From contig NZ_MIKC01000003.1 in NCBI RefSeq assembly GCF_001730315.1, positions 62,001 through 126,000 of the forward strand: 64,000 bases of DNA. Reading direction: 5' to 3'. The position numbers and the translations under genes were made by a program. This DNA comes from Enterococcus ureilyticus (GTDB taxonomy: Bacteria > Bacillota > Bacilli > Lactobacillales > Enterococcaceae). The notes below the pieces were generated by a model, which did no database searches, was not told the origin of the DNA, and saw only the letters and a list, made by a program, of their open reading frames with translations. How positions within the stretch are numbered: position 1 is the stretch's first letter; each line of letters starts with the position of its first letter. Of this stretch, positions 1 through 8,660 are shown piece after piece.

Positions 1-1281
1 AAAGCGCTAGATGTTTATGAAGAGATCAGTAAATTACTTCACGACGAAAAATCAGAATTTGGTTCAGCTTACCCTGAGTTGCAAAAGCAAATCAAAAATA
101 TCGAGATCGAATTCACACAGTTTGTTACATTGAATACATCAGGCGATCCGATCGAAGCGCGTGAGGTGTTGGAAAATGCTGAACGTCACACCTATGAATT
201 AGATGATGTGATGAAACGTATTCCACCACTTTATGATGAATTGAATCGGACTTTCCCAGATCAACTAAAAGAGATCGAAGAAGGATACAAACGTCTCTTA
301 GCAGATCATTATGTTTTCCCTGAAAAGAATTTCGAAGATGAGTTAAGACGTGTTCAAAAACGTGTGAAAAATTCAACTGTTGATTTGGAGAAGACTGAAG
401 TCGACGCTGTAGAAGTTGCAAACCGTGACACTGCGAATGCAATTGATGCATTGTATGAAATCATGGAACGTGAGATCAACGCTAAGAAATATGTCATGAC
501 GAATCACAAGGTAGTTGGAGATTATATTGCCCATGCATTGAAAAATAATCGTCAATTGATGATCGAATTAGATCATACATCTCAAAGTTATACGTTGAAT
601 CATAATGAGTTAGGTCGCTCAAGAGGCTTCCAAACGGAAATCGAAGAATTGATTCGCCGCTATGAAGATTTTGAACCAAAATTAAAAGAGCATACAATTC
701 CATTTTCAGAAGTTCAAGCATTCTTCAAGGATTGCTACAAAATATTAGATGACATCGAAAATCAACAACTTGAAATCGATGACTCATTAAAAGAATTACG
801 TAAAGGTGAAAAAGCTGCTCAAGAAAAAGTTGATCAATATGATTTCCGTTTACGCAATATCAAACGTCATGTTGAAAAACAACGTTTACCTGGATTACCA
901 GCTGATTACTTAGAATTCTTTTTCGTTGCGACAGACCGCATTGAAGAATTAAGTAAAGCTTTAAACAGAATTCGTATTAACATGGAAGAAATCAAAAAAC
1001 TTTCTGATCTTTGTAATGAAGATTTAGAACTACTAGATAAGAAAACAAATGATTTAGTTAATTCGGCTGCATTAACAGAACAAATGATGCAATACGCTAA
1101 TCGTTACCGTCATACACACGAAGCCATTCGTGTAGCGATGGAAAATAGCTTAGAACTATTTTCAAAAGAATACAGATATCAAGATGCTCTGGATGAGATC
1201 GGCACTGCACTTGAAAGAGTGGAGCCAGGTGCATTTAGAAGAATCGAAGATTTTTACTTCAATAATCTTGATGTGATTTAA
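1..1281 (+). CDS. ezrA: Septation ring formation regulator EzrA (3' part)
   Basis: The reading frame is open from base 1, so the N-terminus lies outside the window; about 426 residues are present against roughly 570 in the family. The visible part is almost entirely charged, heptad-rich alpha helix, as expected for the cytoplasmic spectrin-like coiled-coil repeats of EzrA, and ends with a short non-polar tail containing FYFNNLDVI. EzrA is a membrane-anchored negative regulator of FtsZ ring assembly that also helps place cell-wall synthesis at midcell in low-GC Gram-positives. The missing N-terminus should carry the single transmembrane helix. A terminator follows directly. The identification rests on overall character and on the desulfurase/thiI neighbours, the usual firmicute arrangement. 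Confidence 0.9.
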   Translation, partial: KALDVYEEISKLLHDEKSEFGSAYPELQKQIKNIEIEFTQFVTLNTSGDPIEAREVLENAERHTYELDDVMKRIPPLYDELNRTFPDQLKEIEEGYKRLLADHYVFPEKNFEDELRRVQKRVKNSTVDLEKTEVDAVEVANRDTANAIDALYEIMEREINAKKYVMTNHKVVGDYIAHALKNNRQLMIELDHTSQSYTLNHNELGRSRGFQTEIEELIRRYEDFEPKLKEHTIPFSEVQAFFKDCYKILDDIENQQLEIDDSLKELRKGEKAAQEKVDQYDFRLRNIKRHVEKQRLPGLPADYLEFFFVATDRIEELSKALNRIRINMEEIKKLSDLCNEDLELLDKKTNDLVNSAALTEQMMQYANRYRHTHEAIRVAMENSLELFSKEYRYQDALDEIGTALERVEPGAFRRIEDFYFNNLDVI

Positions 1282-1287
1282 TCATCT

Positions 1288-1315
1288 AAGGTGAGACAAG
1301 TGTCTCACCTTTTTA
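1288..1315 (+). terminator. Terminator after ezrA
   Basis: A perfect 11-bp stem (AAGGTGAGACA) with a 2-base spacer is followed by a run of Ts, seven bases after the ezrA stop codon. Confidence 0.9.
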
Positions 1316-1338
1316 TTTTGATTTGAAGGATTGTGAGG

Positions 1339-1367
1339 TTGAACTACAAAAATAGAAAGTATATAAT
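1339..1367 (+). promoter_or_regulatory. Sigma-A type promoter of the desulfurase gene
   Basis: TTGAAC, a 17-base spacer and TATAAT lie 34 bases ahead of the desulfurase start. Together with the preceding terminator this separates the gene from ezrA. Confidence 0.75.
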
Positions 1368-1400
1368 AGGAAAGAATTTCAAAAGAAGAGGGTTTTTAAA

Positions 1401-2549
1401 ATGATATATTTTGATAACAGTGCAACAACGCCGATTTATCCCCAAGCTTTAGATACCTTTGTAAAAGTTAGTCAACGTATTATTGGTAATCCATCCAGCT
1501 TACATGACTTAGGCAATCAAGCAAATCGTTTGTTAGAACAAGCACGCAAGCAAATAGCTGAGTTAATTCAAGTTCAGTCAAATGAGATTTATTTTACGAG
1601 TGGCGGAACCGAAGGCGATAACTGGGTATTAAAAGGCACAGCTATAGAAAAAAAAGCATTTGGCCGCCATATCATTATTTCAGATATTGAACATCCGGCT
1701 GTTTCTGAAACGGCAAGCCAACTAGCCGAAAATGGGTTTGAGGTTTCTGTTGCACCTGTTGATGAGCGTGGATTTGTCAAGGTGGCTGAATTAGCTAAAT
1801 TAATTCGTAAGGATACGATTTTAGTTTCGATCATGGCTGTGAACAATGAGATTGGGTCGATCCAACCGATTCAAGCAATCAGCGACTGTTTGACTGAATA
1901 CCCAACGATTCATTTTCATGTAGATGCGGTTCAGGCAATTGGTAAAGTAAGCCAAGAGCAGTGGTTGACACCGCGTGTTGACTTTGCTACATTTTCTGCA
2001 CACAAATTTCATGGTCCACGAGGTGTAGGCTTTATTTATTGGAAACATGGACGTAAACTTGCCCCTTTATTAAATGGTGGTGGTCAAGAGAGCAATCAAC
2101 GGAGTAGCACTGAAAATGTTGCTGGGATTGTTTCAATGGCGAAAGCCTTACGATTATATGTAGATAAAAAAATGGACAAACCAGAACATACGGCAACTAT
2201 TCGCCGTTATTTGATTGAAGCCTTAAAAGAGTACAAGAATGTGACCGTCTTTTCAAAAGAAACAGCAGATTTTGCTCCTCATATTATCTGTTTTGCTTTA
2301 AAAGGCATTCGTGGGGAAGTTTTAGTCCATGCGCTGGAAGAAAAGCAAATTTACACTTCAACGACAAGTGCTTGTTCAAGCCGTAAAAAACTAACGAGCA
2401 GTACGCTACATGCGATGAAAGTACCAGACTCTTTAGCGACATCTGCGGTTCGTGTCAGCTTAGACGAAAGTAATACAATCGCAGAGGCTGAACAATTTAT
2501 GATTATTTTTAATCAACTCTATAAAAAATTTTTAGTGTTAAATGGATGA
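1401..2549 (+). CDS. Cysteine desulfurase (NifS/IscS family)
   Basis: This is a PLP-dependent class V aminotransferase-fold enzyme that takes sulfur from cysteine as a persulfide; the stand-alone copy next to thiI most likely feeds tRNA 4-thiouridine synthesis. The N-terminus MIYFDNSATTP is the family signature. The PLP lysine is K202 in FSAHKFHGPRG, and the persulfide cysteine is C325 in TSACSSRK. At 382 residues it is a normal length. It is preceded by its own promoter and by AGAGGG as a ribosome binding site. ThiI follows after 253 bases that hold a decayed small gene. In Bacillus this paralogue is called NifZ; I give no symbol because several desulfurases share these motifs. Confidence 0.9.
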   Translation: MIYFDNSATTPIYPQALDTFVKVSQRIIGNPSSLHDLGNQANRLLEQARKQIAELIQVQSNEIYFTSGGTEGDNWVLKGTAIEKKAFGRHIIISDIEHPAVSETASQLAENGFEVSVAPVDERGFVKVAELAKLIRKDTILVSIMAVNNEIGSIQPIQAISDCLTEYPTIHFHVDAVQAIGKVSQEQWLTPRVDFATFSAHKFHGPRGVGFIYWKHGRKLAPLLNGGGQESNQRSSTENVAGIVSMAKALRLYVDKKMDKPEHTATIRRYLIEALKEYKNVTVFSKETADFAPHIICFALKGIRGEVLVHALEEKQIYTSTTSACSSRKKLTSSTLHAMKVPDSLATSAVRVSLDESNTIAEAEQFMIIFNQLYKKFLVLNG

Positions 2550-2573
2550 GCAATGAGTATTTAGTGGGTGAAG

Positions 2574-2785
2574 ATGATGGGATTAAATAAATTAGTCGCA
2601 AATAGAATGTTTTGATGGAAAACAAGTGATGATTGTCAAAAGAACAGAAGCTCAACATCTAGGAGAAGATTTACAAATGACTTGTGACGAAGAGCAACAA
2701 TAAGATAGATGCAAGACTAACAGGTAATGTTAAACGTGGCAATGAAAGACTTGCTAAGAATAGGTTGAAAAATCAAGCTTCATAG
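2574..2785 (+). pseudogene. Decayed small gene between desulfurase and thiI
   Basis: Three short open segments in successive frames read as one small basic protein. The first starts at ATG 2574/2577 and gives MMGLNKLVANRMF before a TGA at 2613. The next frame continues from 2611 with DGKQVMIVKRTEAQ and stops at 2701. A third frame from 2702 gives KIDARLTGNVKRGNERLAKN and stops at 2783. Each piece looks coding (charged, no low complexity), so two frameshifts in one gene of about 70 codons is the simplest reading. I do not recognise the family. The alternative is chance open frames in an untranslated spacer. Confidence 0.45.
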
Positions 2786-2802
2786 AAAAGGATTGAAAAA
2801 TT

Positions 2803-4008
2803 GTGAAATATACTGAAATCATGGTTCGCTACGGGGAACTTTCAACAAAAGGGAAAAATAGAAAATTATTTATTTCCCAATTAGCACAAAATGTCAAAAG
2901 AGTACTAAGTGATTTTCCAGCTGTTAAAATACATGCTGACCGAGATCGGATGCATCTATTATTAAATGGTGAAGACAGCGTACAAATCATGCCGAAATTA
3001 GAAAAAGTGTTTGGTATTCAAAATTTCTCTCCTAGTGTCCGAGTAGAAAAAACAATGCCGGCAATTCGTGAAATGGTCCAAAGTATCATCCAATCTGCCT
3101 ATCAACCAGGGCAAACGTTTAAAATCACGTCTAAGCGTTCGGATCATGATTTTGAATTGGATTCAAATGAATTAAATCGAGAATTAGGTGGGGCTGTGTT
3201 TGAAGTCTTCCCTGAAATTGCTGTGCAAATGAAAAAACCAGATATAAATATTCGTGTCGAAATCCGTAAAGAAGGTGCCTATCTTTCATATGAGACGCTT
3301 CGTGGTGCCGGTGGTTTACCAGTTGGGACTAGTGGGCGTGGTATGCTGATGCTTTCTGGAGGCATCGATTCACCAGTTGCCGGCTATTTGTCGATGAAAC
3401 GTGGGGTCGAAGTCGAGGCTGTCCATTTTGCTAGTCCGCCATATACAAGTGAACAAGCATTGCAAAAGGCAAAGGATTTAGCAGCAAAAATTGCACCGTA
3501 TGCTGGTAGTATTCAATTCATCGAAGTTCCTTTTACTGAGATTCAAGAAGAAATCAAGCGAGTTGTACCTGAAGGCTATCTAATGACGGTGACGCGTCGG
3601 ATGATGTTGCGTTTAACGGATACTATCCGTGAATTAAGAAAAGGATTGGTGATCATCAACGGTGAATCACTAGGTCAAGTTGCATCTCAAACATTGCAAA
3701 GTATGGTAGCAATCAATGAAGTAACTACTACACCGATTATTCGTCCTGTCGTTTCGATGGATAAAGGGGAGATCATTGAGATCGCAGAAAAAATTGATAC
3801 CTTTGAATTAGCAATCCAGCCTTTTGAAGATTGCTGTACAATTTTTGCTCCCCCTCAACCCAAAACAAGACCAAAACTAGACAAGGCCCAAGCATATGAA
3901 GCGCGATTAGATATTGAAGGTTTAATAGCTCGTTCGATAGCTGGCTTAAAAGTTAGTGAAATAACTGAGTTGAGTGAAAAAAATGAAGAATTTTCCGATT
4001 TACTATAA
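2803..4008 (+). CDS. thiI: tRNA 4-thiouridine synthase ThiI
   Basis: ThiI adenylates uridine 8 of tRNA and inserts sulfur delivered from a desulfurase persulfide. The start is GTG with an AAAGGA ribosome binding site 11-12 bases upstream. The order is an N-terminal ferredoxin-like/THUMP part (residues 1-165) followed by the PP-loop AANH domain with SGGIDS at about residues 184-190. C344 in FEDCCTIF corresponds in position to the conserved catalytic-region cysteine of the family. At 401 residues it lacks the C-terminal rhodanese domain of the enterobacterial enzyme, which is normal for firmicutes and means sulfur must come from another partner, most likely the desulfurase upstream. Confidence 0.96.
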   Translation: MKYTEIMVRYGELSTKGKNRKLFISQLAQNVKRVLSDFPAVKIHADRDRMHLLLNGEDSVQIMPKLEKVFGIQNFSPSVRVEKTMPAIREMVQSIIQSAYQPGQTFKITSKRSDHDFELDSNELNRELGGAVFEVFPEIAVQMKKPDINIRVEIRKEGAYLSYETLRGAGGLPVGTSGRGMLMLSGGIDSPVAGYLSMKRGVEVEAVHFASPPYTSEQALQKAKDLAAKIAPYAGSIQFIEVPFTEIQEEIKRVVPEGYLMTVTRRMMLRLTDTIRELRKGLVIINGESLGQVASQTLQSMVAINEVTTTPIIRPVVSMDKGEIIEIAEKIDTFELAIQPFEDCCTIFAPPQPKTRPKLDKAQAYEARLDIEGLIARSIAGLKVSEITELSEKNEEFSDLL

Positions 4009-4017
4009 AAGTTGAAA

Positions 4018-4053
4018 AAACAGACTTGATAACGCTATCGAGTCTGTTCTTTT
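4018..4053 (+). terminator. Terminator after thiI
   Basis: The arms ACAGACTTGATA and TATCGAGTCTGT pair with one wobble around a 4-base loop, followed by a T-rich run. Confidence 0.85.
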
Positions 4054-4085
4054 CATTATTAGGTTTTTCTAATATCTATTATTTA

Positions 4086-4140
4086 TTTCACAAACAAGTT
4101 GCTCCTTGTAACGAAGCATGCTAAACTATATATGTGAAAT
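4086..4140 (+). promoter_or_regulatory. rex promoter region with two Rex-like half sites
   Basis: A promoter of the form TTGTAA (4106-4111), 17 bases, TATATG (4129-4134) precedes rex. TTTCACAA lies just upstream (4086-4093) and TGTGAAAT overlaps the -10 box (4133-4140). Rex operators in firmicutes are inverted TTGTGAA/TTCACAA repeats, so these two separated half sites hint at autoregulation, but they do not form the canonical compact palindrome. Confidence 0.4.
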
Positions 4141-4161
4141 GAGTAACAAGGAGGTCGGGAA

Positions 4162-4815
4162 ATGAAAGAATTACATAAAGAAAAAACAATACCAAAAGCA
4201 ACTGCTAAACGTTTGCCGTTGTATCTACGCTATCTAAAAATGCTAGGTGATTCTGGTGTGACTCGAATCAAATCTAAAGAATTCAGTGATGTGATTCAAG
4301 TCCCATCTGCTACGATCCGTCGTGATTTTTCGCATTTAGGGGAGCTAGGCCGAAGTGGTTATGGTTATGATGTCCCTTATTTGATTGAAGTGTTCAGTCA
4401 TATTTTAAATACACAAGAAGAGAAACGGATTGCTTTGATTGGTTGTGGTAATTTAGGGAAAGCGCTGATAAAAAATAATTTTAGGCGCAATGAAAATTTA
4501 AATATTGTTTGTGCCTTTGATACAGAAGCAGAATTAATTGGCTTATCGGTCGATGATATCGTTATTCAGCCAATGGAAAAATTAGAAGATGAGATCAAAC
4601 GAACAGGTGTAACAGTTGCGATATCAACTGTACCAAGTCAATTTGCACAAGAAGCAATCGATAAAATTGTTGATGCGGGTATTACAGCAATCTTAAATTT
4701 TGCACCTGACCGTGTGACAGTTCCACATAACGTGAATGTACAATACATTGATTTAACAACAGAACTACAGACATTGATTTATTTTGATGAGACTTTTTCT
4801 AGTAAAAAAGCTTAG
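4162..4815 (+). CDS. rex: Redox-sensing transcriptional repressor Rex
   Basis: Rex is a dimeric repressor that senses the NADH/NAD+ ratio and controls fermentation and respiration genes. The N-terminal winged helix (residues 1-80) includes the recognition segment ATIRRDFSHLG, followed by the invariant GRSGYGY turn. The Rossmann domain starts near residue 90 with LIGCGNLGKAL, the dinucleotide-binding glycine motif. The C-terminal helix that swaps between subunits is present (YIDLTTELQTL). At 217 residues the length is normal. The ribosome binding site AAGGAGG lies 7 bases before the ATG. Transcription as a single gene is likely, since a terminator lies upstream and a 220-base gap lies downstream. 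Confidence 0.96.
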   Translation: MKELHKEKTIPKATAKRLPLYLRYLKMLGDSGVTRIKSKEFSDVIQVPSATIRRDFSHLGELGRSGYGYDVPYLIEVFSHILNTQEEKRIALIGCGNLGKALIKNNFRRNENLNIVCAFDTEAELIGLSVDDIVIQPMEKLEDEIKRTGVTVAISTVPSQFAQEAIDKIVDAGITAILNFAPDRVTVPHNVNVQYIDLTTELQTLIYFDETFSSKKA

Positions 4816-4949
4816 AAGGCAAGAACTTTGTCATCTGGCCCTCCTTCCTCTATACTAAATAGAGAGCAGTAATTGTCATTTGTTGAGCTCTTGAAACTTA
4901 AATATATAGCTTTATGAGTCTGTATCTCGGAAAAAAGATAAAATATGAA

Positions 4950-4968
4950 TGTGACAAAGAATGTCACA
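4950..4968. promoter_or_regulatory. Inverted repeat upstream of tpx
   Basis: TGTGAC and GTCACA form 6-base arms 7 bases apart, 70 bases ahead of the tpx start. The shape resembles CRP/FNR-family or other dimeric operators, though the spacing is wider than in the TGTGA-N6-TCACA form. No regulator can be named from sequence alone. Confidence 0.35.
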
Positions 4969-5038
4969 GCCGAATTTTCCTATGTTTCTTCGATGATAAG
5001 TGACGTATTCAGTTTTTAAATTAGAGGAGGAAAAAATA

Positions 5039-5530
5039 ATGAACGTAACAAAAAAAGGCGAAGTAGTAGAAATCATTGGTGTTCAACCTGAGGTAGGGAC
5101 TAAGGCCCCAGCGTTTTCACTAAAAAATTTAAACGATGAAATTGTAAACTTGTCAGATTTCACTGGTACGCCAGTTTTGATCAGCGTTGTACCAGATATT
5201 GATACTAGAATCTGTTCATTACAAACGAAACGTTTCAATCAAGAAGCAGCGACTGTTGCTGGCGTTAAATTTATCACGATATCAAATAATACAAAAGACG
5301 AACAAGCGAATTGGTGTGCAGCTGAAGGTGTAGATATGGAAATTTTACACGATACAGATGGAACCTTTGGGAATGCCTATGGTTTATTTATTCCGGCAAT
5401 GGGACGTTTAGCTCGAGGTATTTTTGTGATCGATAAAGAGGGTAAAATCACTTATGAAGCAATTTCCACTGAAATTTCGGAAGAGCCAGATTATGATAAA
5501 GCGTTAGAACAAGCCAAAGCAGCTCGTTGA
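5039..5530 (+). CDS. tpx: Thiol peroxidase Tpx
   Basis: This is an atypical 2-Cys peroxiredoxin that reduces hydrogen peroxide and lipid hydroperoxides with thioredoxin as electron donor. The start is the ATG after GAGGAGG; an upstream in-frame extension has no ribosome binding site and is rejected. The peroxidatic cysteine lies in DIDTRICSLQTKRFN and the resolving cysteine in NWCAAEGVD, the spacing expected for Tpx. FGNAYGLFIPAMGRLARG is the family's C-terminal motif. The 163-residue length is normal. Tpx is a major oxidative-stress enzyme in E. faecalis, and the rex-tpx-valS order is the same there as I recall it. An inverted repeat upstream may bind a regulator. Confidence 0.95.
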   Translation: MNVTKKGEVVEIIGVQPEVGTKAPAFSLKNLNDEIVNLSDFTGTPVLISVVPDIDTRICSLQTKRFNQEAATVAGVKFITISNNTKDEQANWCAAEGVDMEILHDTDGTFGNAYGLFIPAMGRLARGIFVIDKEGKITYEAISTEISEEPDYDKALEQAKAAR

Positions 5531-5541
5531 TTTTTTTCAAA

Positions 5542-5571
5542 TTGACTTATATTCCTATTCAATGTTAAAAT
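5542..5571 (+). promoter_or_regulatory. Promoter of the valS T-box leader
   Basis: TTGACT at 5542-5547 and TAAAAT at 5566-5571 are separated by 18 bases (17 if TTAAAA is taken as the -10 box). They lie directly upstream of the T-box leader. Confidence 0.65.
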
Positions 5572-5579
5572 AAACCAAA

Positions 5580-5818
5580 GACCATGATCAAGAGGAGTAC
5601 GACTGGCATCGTTATAGAGAGAAAATCACTTGGTGGAAGATTTTCACATAACCAGTAAGAAGGTAGCTTGGGAGTCAATGATTTGAATGGAGTAGAATGA
5701 TTCGAGTAGTGATCGTTACCTCACGAATGAAGCGGTGTCTGGATCGTCAGACACAATTTAGGTGGTACCGCGTACAGAAGTTTACGCCCTAAAATACGAA
5801 AGTATTTTAGGGCTTTTT
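5580..5818 (+). promoter_or_regulatory. T-box riboswitch leader of valS
   Basis: The canonical T-box sequence AGGTGGTACCGCG is at 5760-5772. It is followed by an intrinsic terminator whose 12-bp perfect stem GCCCTAAAATAC/GTATTTTAGGGC (5786-5813) ends in five Ts. Stem I features are visible upstream: a GAGTACGA segment near 5594 and a long arm with GAAAATC/GATTTTC around 5625-5650. Uncharged tRNA-Val should pair with the T-box bulge and the specifier loop and favour antitermination. I could not fix the valine specifier codon by eye. Confidence 0.93.
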
Positions 5819-5821
5819 ACA

Positions 5822-5860
5822 TGTTCGACATCAGATTGTGAAGCAATCTGATGTTGAACA
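5822..5860 (+). other. 17-bp hairpin between T-box terminator and valS
   Basis: TGTTCGACATCAGATTG (5822-5838) pairs with CAATCTGATGTTGAACA (5844-5860), one G-T wobble, around a 5-base loop. It lies past the T-box terminator and 85 bases before the valS start, so it is present only in read-through mRNA. No T-run follows. Confidence 0.6.
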
Positions 5861-5945
5861 GTACAAGGCGACTAATAAGAAACGTTGTCACCTTAGTTTG
5901 TCGTTTCACCATTCATTTAAATTAAAACTGAAAGAAGGAATCTAC

Positions 5946-8591
5946 ATGACAGAAGAAAAAAATCTGCCAACTAAATACCAACCCACAGCAGTAGAACAGG
6001 GCCGTTATCAAAAATGGCTAGATCAAGATCTATTCAAACCAAATGGCAACAAAGATGCAAAACCCTATTCGATCGTGATTCCGCCGCCAAATGTTACGGG
6101 AAAACTTCATTTAGGTCATGCTTGGGATACAACCTTACAAGATATGATCATCCGCCAAAAAAGAATGCAAGGCTTTGATACTTTATGGTTGCCAGGAATG
6201 GATCACGCAGGTATCGCAACCCAAGCAAAAGTTGAAGAAAAATTAGCTGAACAAGATATTTCTCGTTACGATTTAGGCCGTGAAAAATTTGTTGAGCAAG
6301 TTTGGGATTGGAAAGAAGAATATGCTTCTCATATCCGTGAACAATGGGCAAAAATGGGCTTATCACTAGATTATAGCCGTGAACGTTTTACTTTAGATGA
6401 CGGATTATCTCAAGCTGTTCGTAAAGTCTTCGTTTCTTTATACGAAAAAGACCTGATTTATCGTGGGGAATACATCATCAACTGGGACCCAAAAGCCAAA
6501 ACAGCCTTATCTGATATCGAAGTTATCCACAAAGATATCGAAGGGGCCTTTTATCATATGAGTTATCCACTGACTGACGGAACAGGCGTTGTGGAAATCG
6601 CAACAACACGTCCTGAAACAATGTTAGGCGATACAGCGATTGCTGTTCATCCAGATGATGAGCGTTATCAAGCCTTGATCGGAAAAACAGTCACATTGCC
6701 ATTAGTAGACAAAGAAATCCCGATTATTGCGGATGAGTATGTAGATATGGAATTTGGAACAGGTGTCGTAAAAATCACGCCAGCCCATGATCCAAATGAC
6801 TTTGAAGTGGGTAATCGTCATGATTTACCTCGTGTAAATGTGATGAATGAAGATGGTTCTATGAATGATTTAGCAGGTAAATATGCAGGAATGGATCGTT
6901 TCGCTGCACGTAAATTGATCGTGTCTGATCTAAAGGAAATGGGTCGCCTCATTAAAATCGAAACAATGAATCACAGTGTTGGTCATTCAGAACGTACCGG
7001 CGTTGTCGTTGAACCTCGTTTATCCACACAATGGTTTGTTAAAATGGCACCACTTGCTGAAAAAGCAATCAAAAACCAAGATACAGAGGATGCAGTAGAA
7101 TTTTATCCACCACGCTTTAATCAAACATTCTTGCGTTGGATGGAAAATGTCCACGACTGGGTGATCTCACGTCAATTATGGTGGGGTCATCAAATTCCTG
7201 CCTGGTATCATAAAGAAACAGGTGAAATGTACGTTGGCATGGAAGCGCCAGCCGATCCGGAAAATTGGACTCAAGATTCAGATGTATTAGATACATGGTT
7301 TAGTTCAGCTTTATGGCCATTTTCAACAATGGGTTGGCCTGATGAAGCAGCAGCTGATTATCAGCGTTATTTCCCAACTAGCACATTAGTAACAGGCTAC
7401 GATATCATTTTCTTCTGGGTTAGCCGCATGATGTTCCAAAGTTTAGAATTTACAGGACAAGCGCCATTTAAAAATGTCTTGATGCATGGCTTGATCCGAG
7501 CAGAAGATGGACGCAAAATGAGTAAATCGCTAGGAAACGGAATCGATCCGATGGAAGTCATCGATAAATACGGGGCAGATGCGTTGCGCTGGTTTATGTC
7601 CAATGGTTCAACACCTGGTCAAGATATGCGTTTCAGTTATGAAAAAATGGATGCCTCATGGAACTTTATCAATAAAATCTGGAATGCCAGCCGTTTTGTG
7701 ATCATGAATGTTGAAGGAATGTCTTATGATGAGATCGACTTCAGTGGTGAAAAAACCGTAGCAGATCGCTGGATTTTAACACGTCTAAATGAAACGGTTG
7801 CTCGTGTAACGGACTTGTTCGATCGTTTTGAATTTGGTGAAGCGGGTCGTCAGTTATATAACTTTATCTGGGATGATTTCTGTGACTGGTATATTGAAAT
7901 GAGTAAAGAAATTCTGTACGGTGAAAATGAAGGGGCAAAACAAACAACACGTAGCATTTTAGTCTATACATTAGACCAAATTTTACGTTTACTACACCCA
8001 ATCATGCCATTTGTGACGGAAGAAATTTGGGAAAACATTCCACATCAAGGTGTATCGCTAGTTGTTGCTGAGTATCCTGTCGTGCACGAAGAATTTTCAG
8101 ATGAAACAGCCGCTCGTGGAATGGAAGTCTTAAAAGAAGTGATTCGCGCAGTACGTAATATTCGTGCGGAAGTGAATACCCCACTTTCTAAACCAATCAC
8201 ATTATTGATCAAAACAAGTGATGAGGCAGTGGATAAATTCTTGATCGACAATACCAATTATATCGAGCGTTTCTGTAATCCAGAAGAGTTGACGATTGCA
8301 AGTGATATCATTGCACCAGAACTAGCAATGTCAGCGGTTCTAACTGGAGCAGAGTTATATTTACCATTAGCAGGTTTGATCAACGTAGAAGAAGAAATTG
8401 CCCGTTTAGAGAAAGAATTAGACAAATGGACGCAAGAAGTCAAACGCGTACAAGGGAAATTAGCTAATGAACGCTTTGTTTCTAACGCACCAGATGATGT
8501 TGTAGAAGCTGAGAAAGCAAAAGAAAAAGATTATCTAGAAAAACAAGTGGTTGTGAAGGAACGAATTGCGCAACTGCGTACAGTGAATTAA
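5946..8591 (+). CDS. valS: Valyl-tRNA synthetase
   Basis: This class I aminoacyl-tRNA synthetase charges tRNA-Val. The HIGH-type motif is HLGH in [16 protein letters not shown] near residue 54, the editing (CP1) domain spans roughly residues 190-380, and KMSKS is intact near residue 524. The C-terminal 70 residues form the coiled-coil arm typical of ValRS, ending [11 protein letters not shown] chose the ATG at 5946 with AGAAGGA 9 bases upstream, giving 881 residues. An in-frame GTG at 5838 would add 36 residues encoded by the hairpin region and has no ribosome binding site. Expression is set by the T-box leader, and a strong bidirectional terminator follows. Confidence 0.97.
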   Translation: MTEEKNLPTKYQPTAVEQGRYQKWLDQDLFKPNGNKDAKPYSIVIPPPNVTGKLHLGHAWDTTLQDMIIRQKRMQGFDTLWLPGMDHAGIATQAKVEEKLAEQDISRYDLGREKFVEQVWDWKEEYASHIREQWAKMGLSLDYSRERFTLDDGLSQAVRKVFVSLYEKDLIYRGEYIINWDPKAKTALSDIEVIHKDIEGAFYHMSYPLTDGTGVVEIATTRPETMLGDTAIAVHPDDERYQALIGKTVTLPLVDKEIPIIADEYVDMEFGTGVVKITPAHDPNDFEVGNRHDLPRVNVMNEDGSMNDLAGKYAGMDRFAARKLIVSDLKEMGRLIKIETMNHSVGHSERTGVVVEPRLSTQWFVKMAPLAEKAIKNQDTEDAVEFYPPRFNQTFLRWMENVHDWVISRQLWWGHQIPAWYHKETGEMYVGMEAPADPENWTQDSDVLDTWFSSALWPFSTMGWPDEAAADYQRYFPTSTLVTGYDIIFFWVSRMMFQSLEFTGQAPFKNVLMHGLIRAEDGRKMSKSLGNGIDPMEVIDKYGADALRWFMSNGSTPGQDMRFSYEKMDASWNFINKIWNASRFVIMNVEGMSYDEIDFSGEKTVADRWILTRLNETVARVTDLFDRFEFGEAGRQLYNFIWDDFCDWYIEMSKEILYGENEGAKQTTRSILVYTLDQILRLLHPIMPFVTEEIWENIPHQGVSLVVAEYPVVHEEFSDETAARGMEVLKEVIRAVRNIRAEVNTPLSKPITLLIKTSDEAVDKFLIDNTNYIERFCNPEELTIASDIIAPELAMSAVLTGAELYLPLAGLINVEEEIARLEKELDKWTQEVKRVQGKLANERFVSNAPDDVVEAEKAKEKDYLEKQVVVKERIAQLRTVN

Positions 8592-8600
8592 TTATAAAGA

Positions 8601-8646
8601 AGTGGATCGTTAGTCAGAAAAAAATCTGATTAACGATCCACTTTTC
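8601..8646. terminator. Bidirectional terminator between valS and the DUF285 gene
   Basis: An 18-bp stem (AGTGGATCGTTAGTCAGA against its complement, one wobble) has a 6-base A-rich loop, with T-rich sequence on both exits. It serves the converging genes. Confidence 0.85.
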
Positions 8647-8660
8647 TTTACACTCAATTA

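Noticed and set aside
5838-5945. A 36-residue N-terminal extension of valyl-tRNA synthetase from a GTG
   Set aside because: It would be translated from the hairpin that follows the T-box terminator, has no ribosome binding site, and the ATG at 5946 gives the usual family length.
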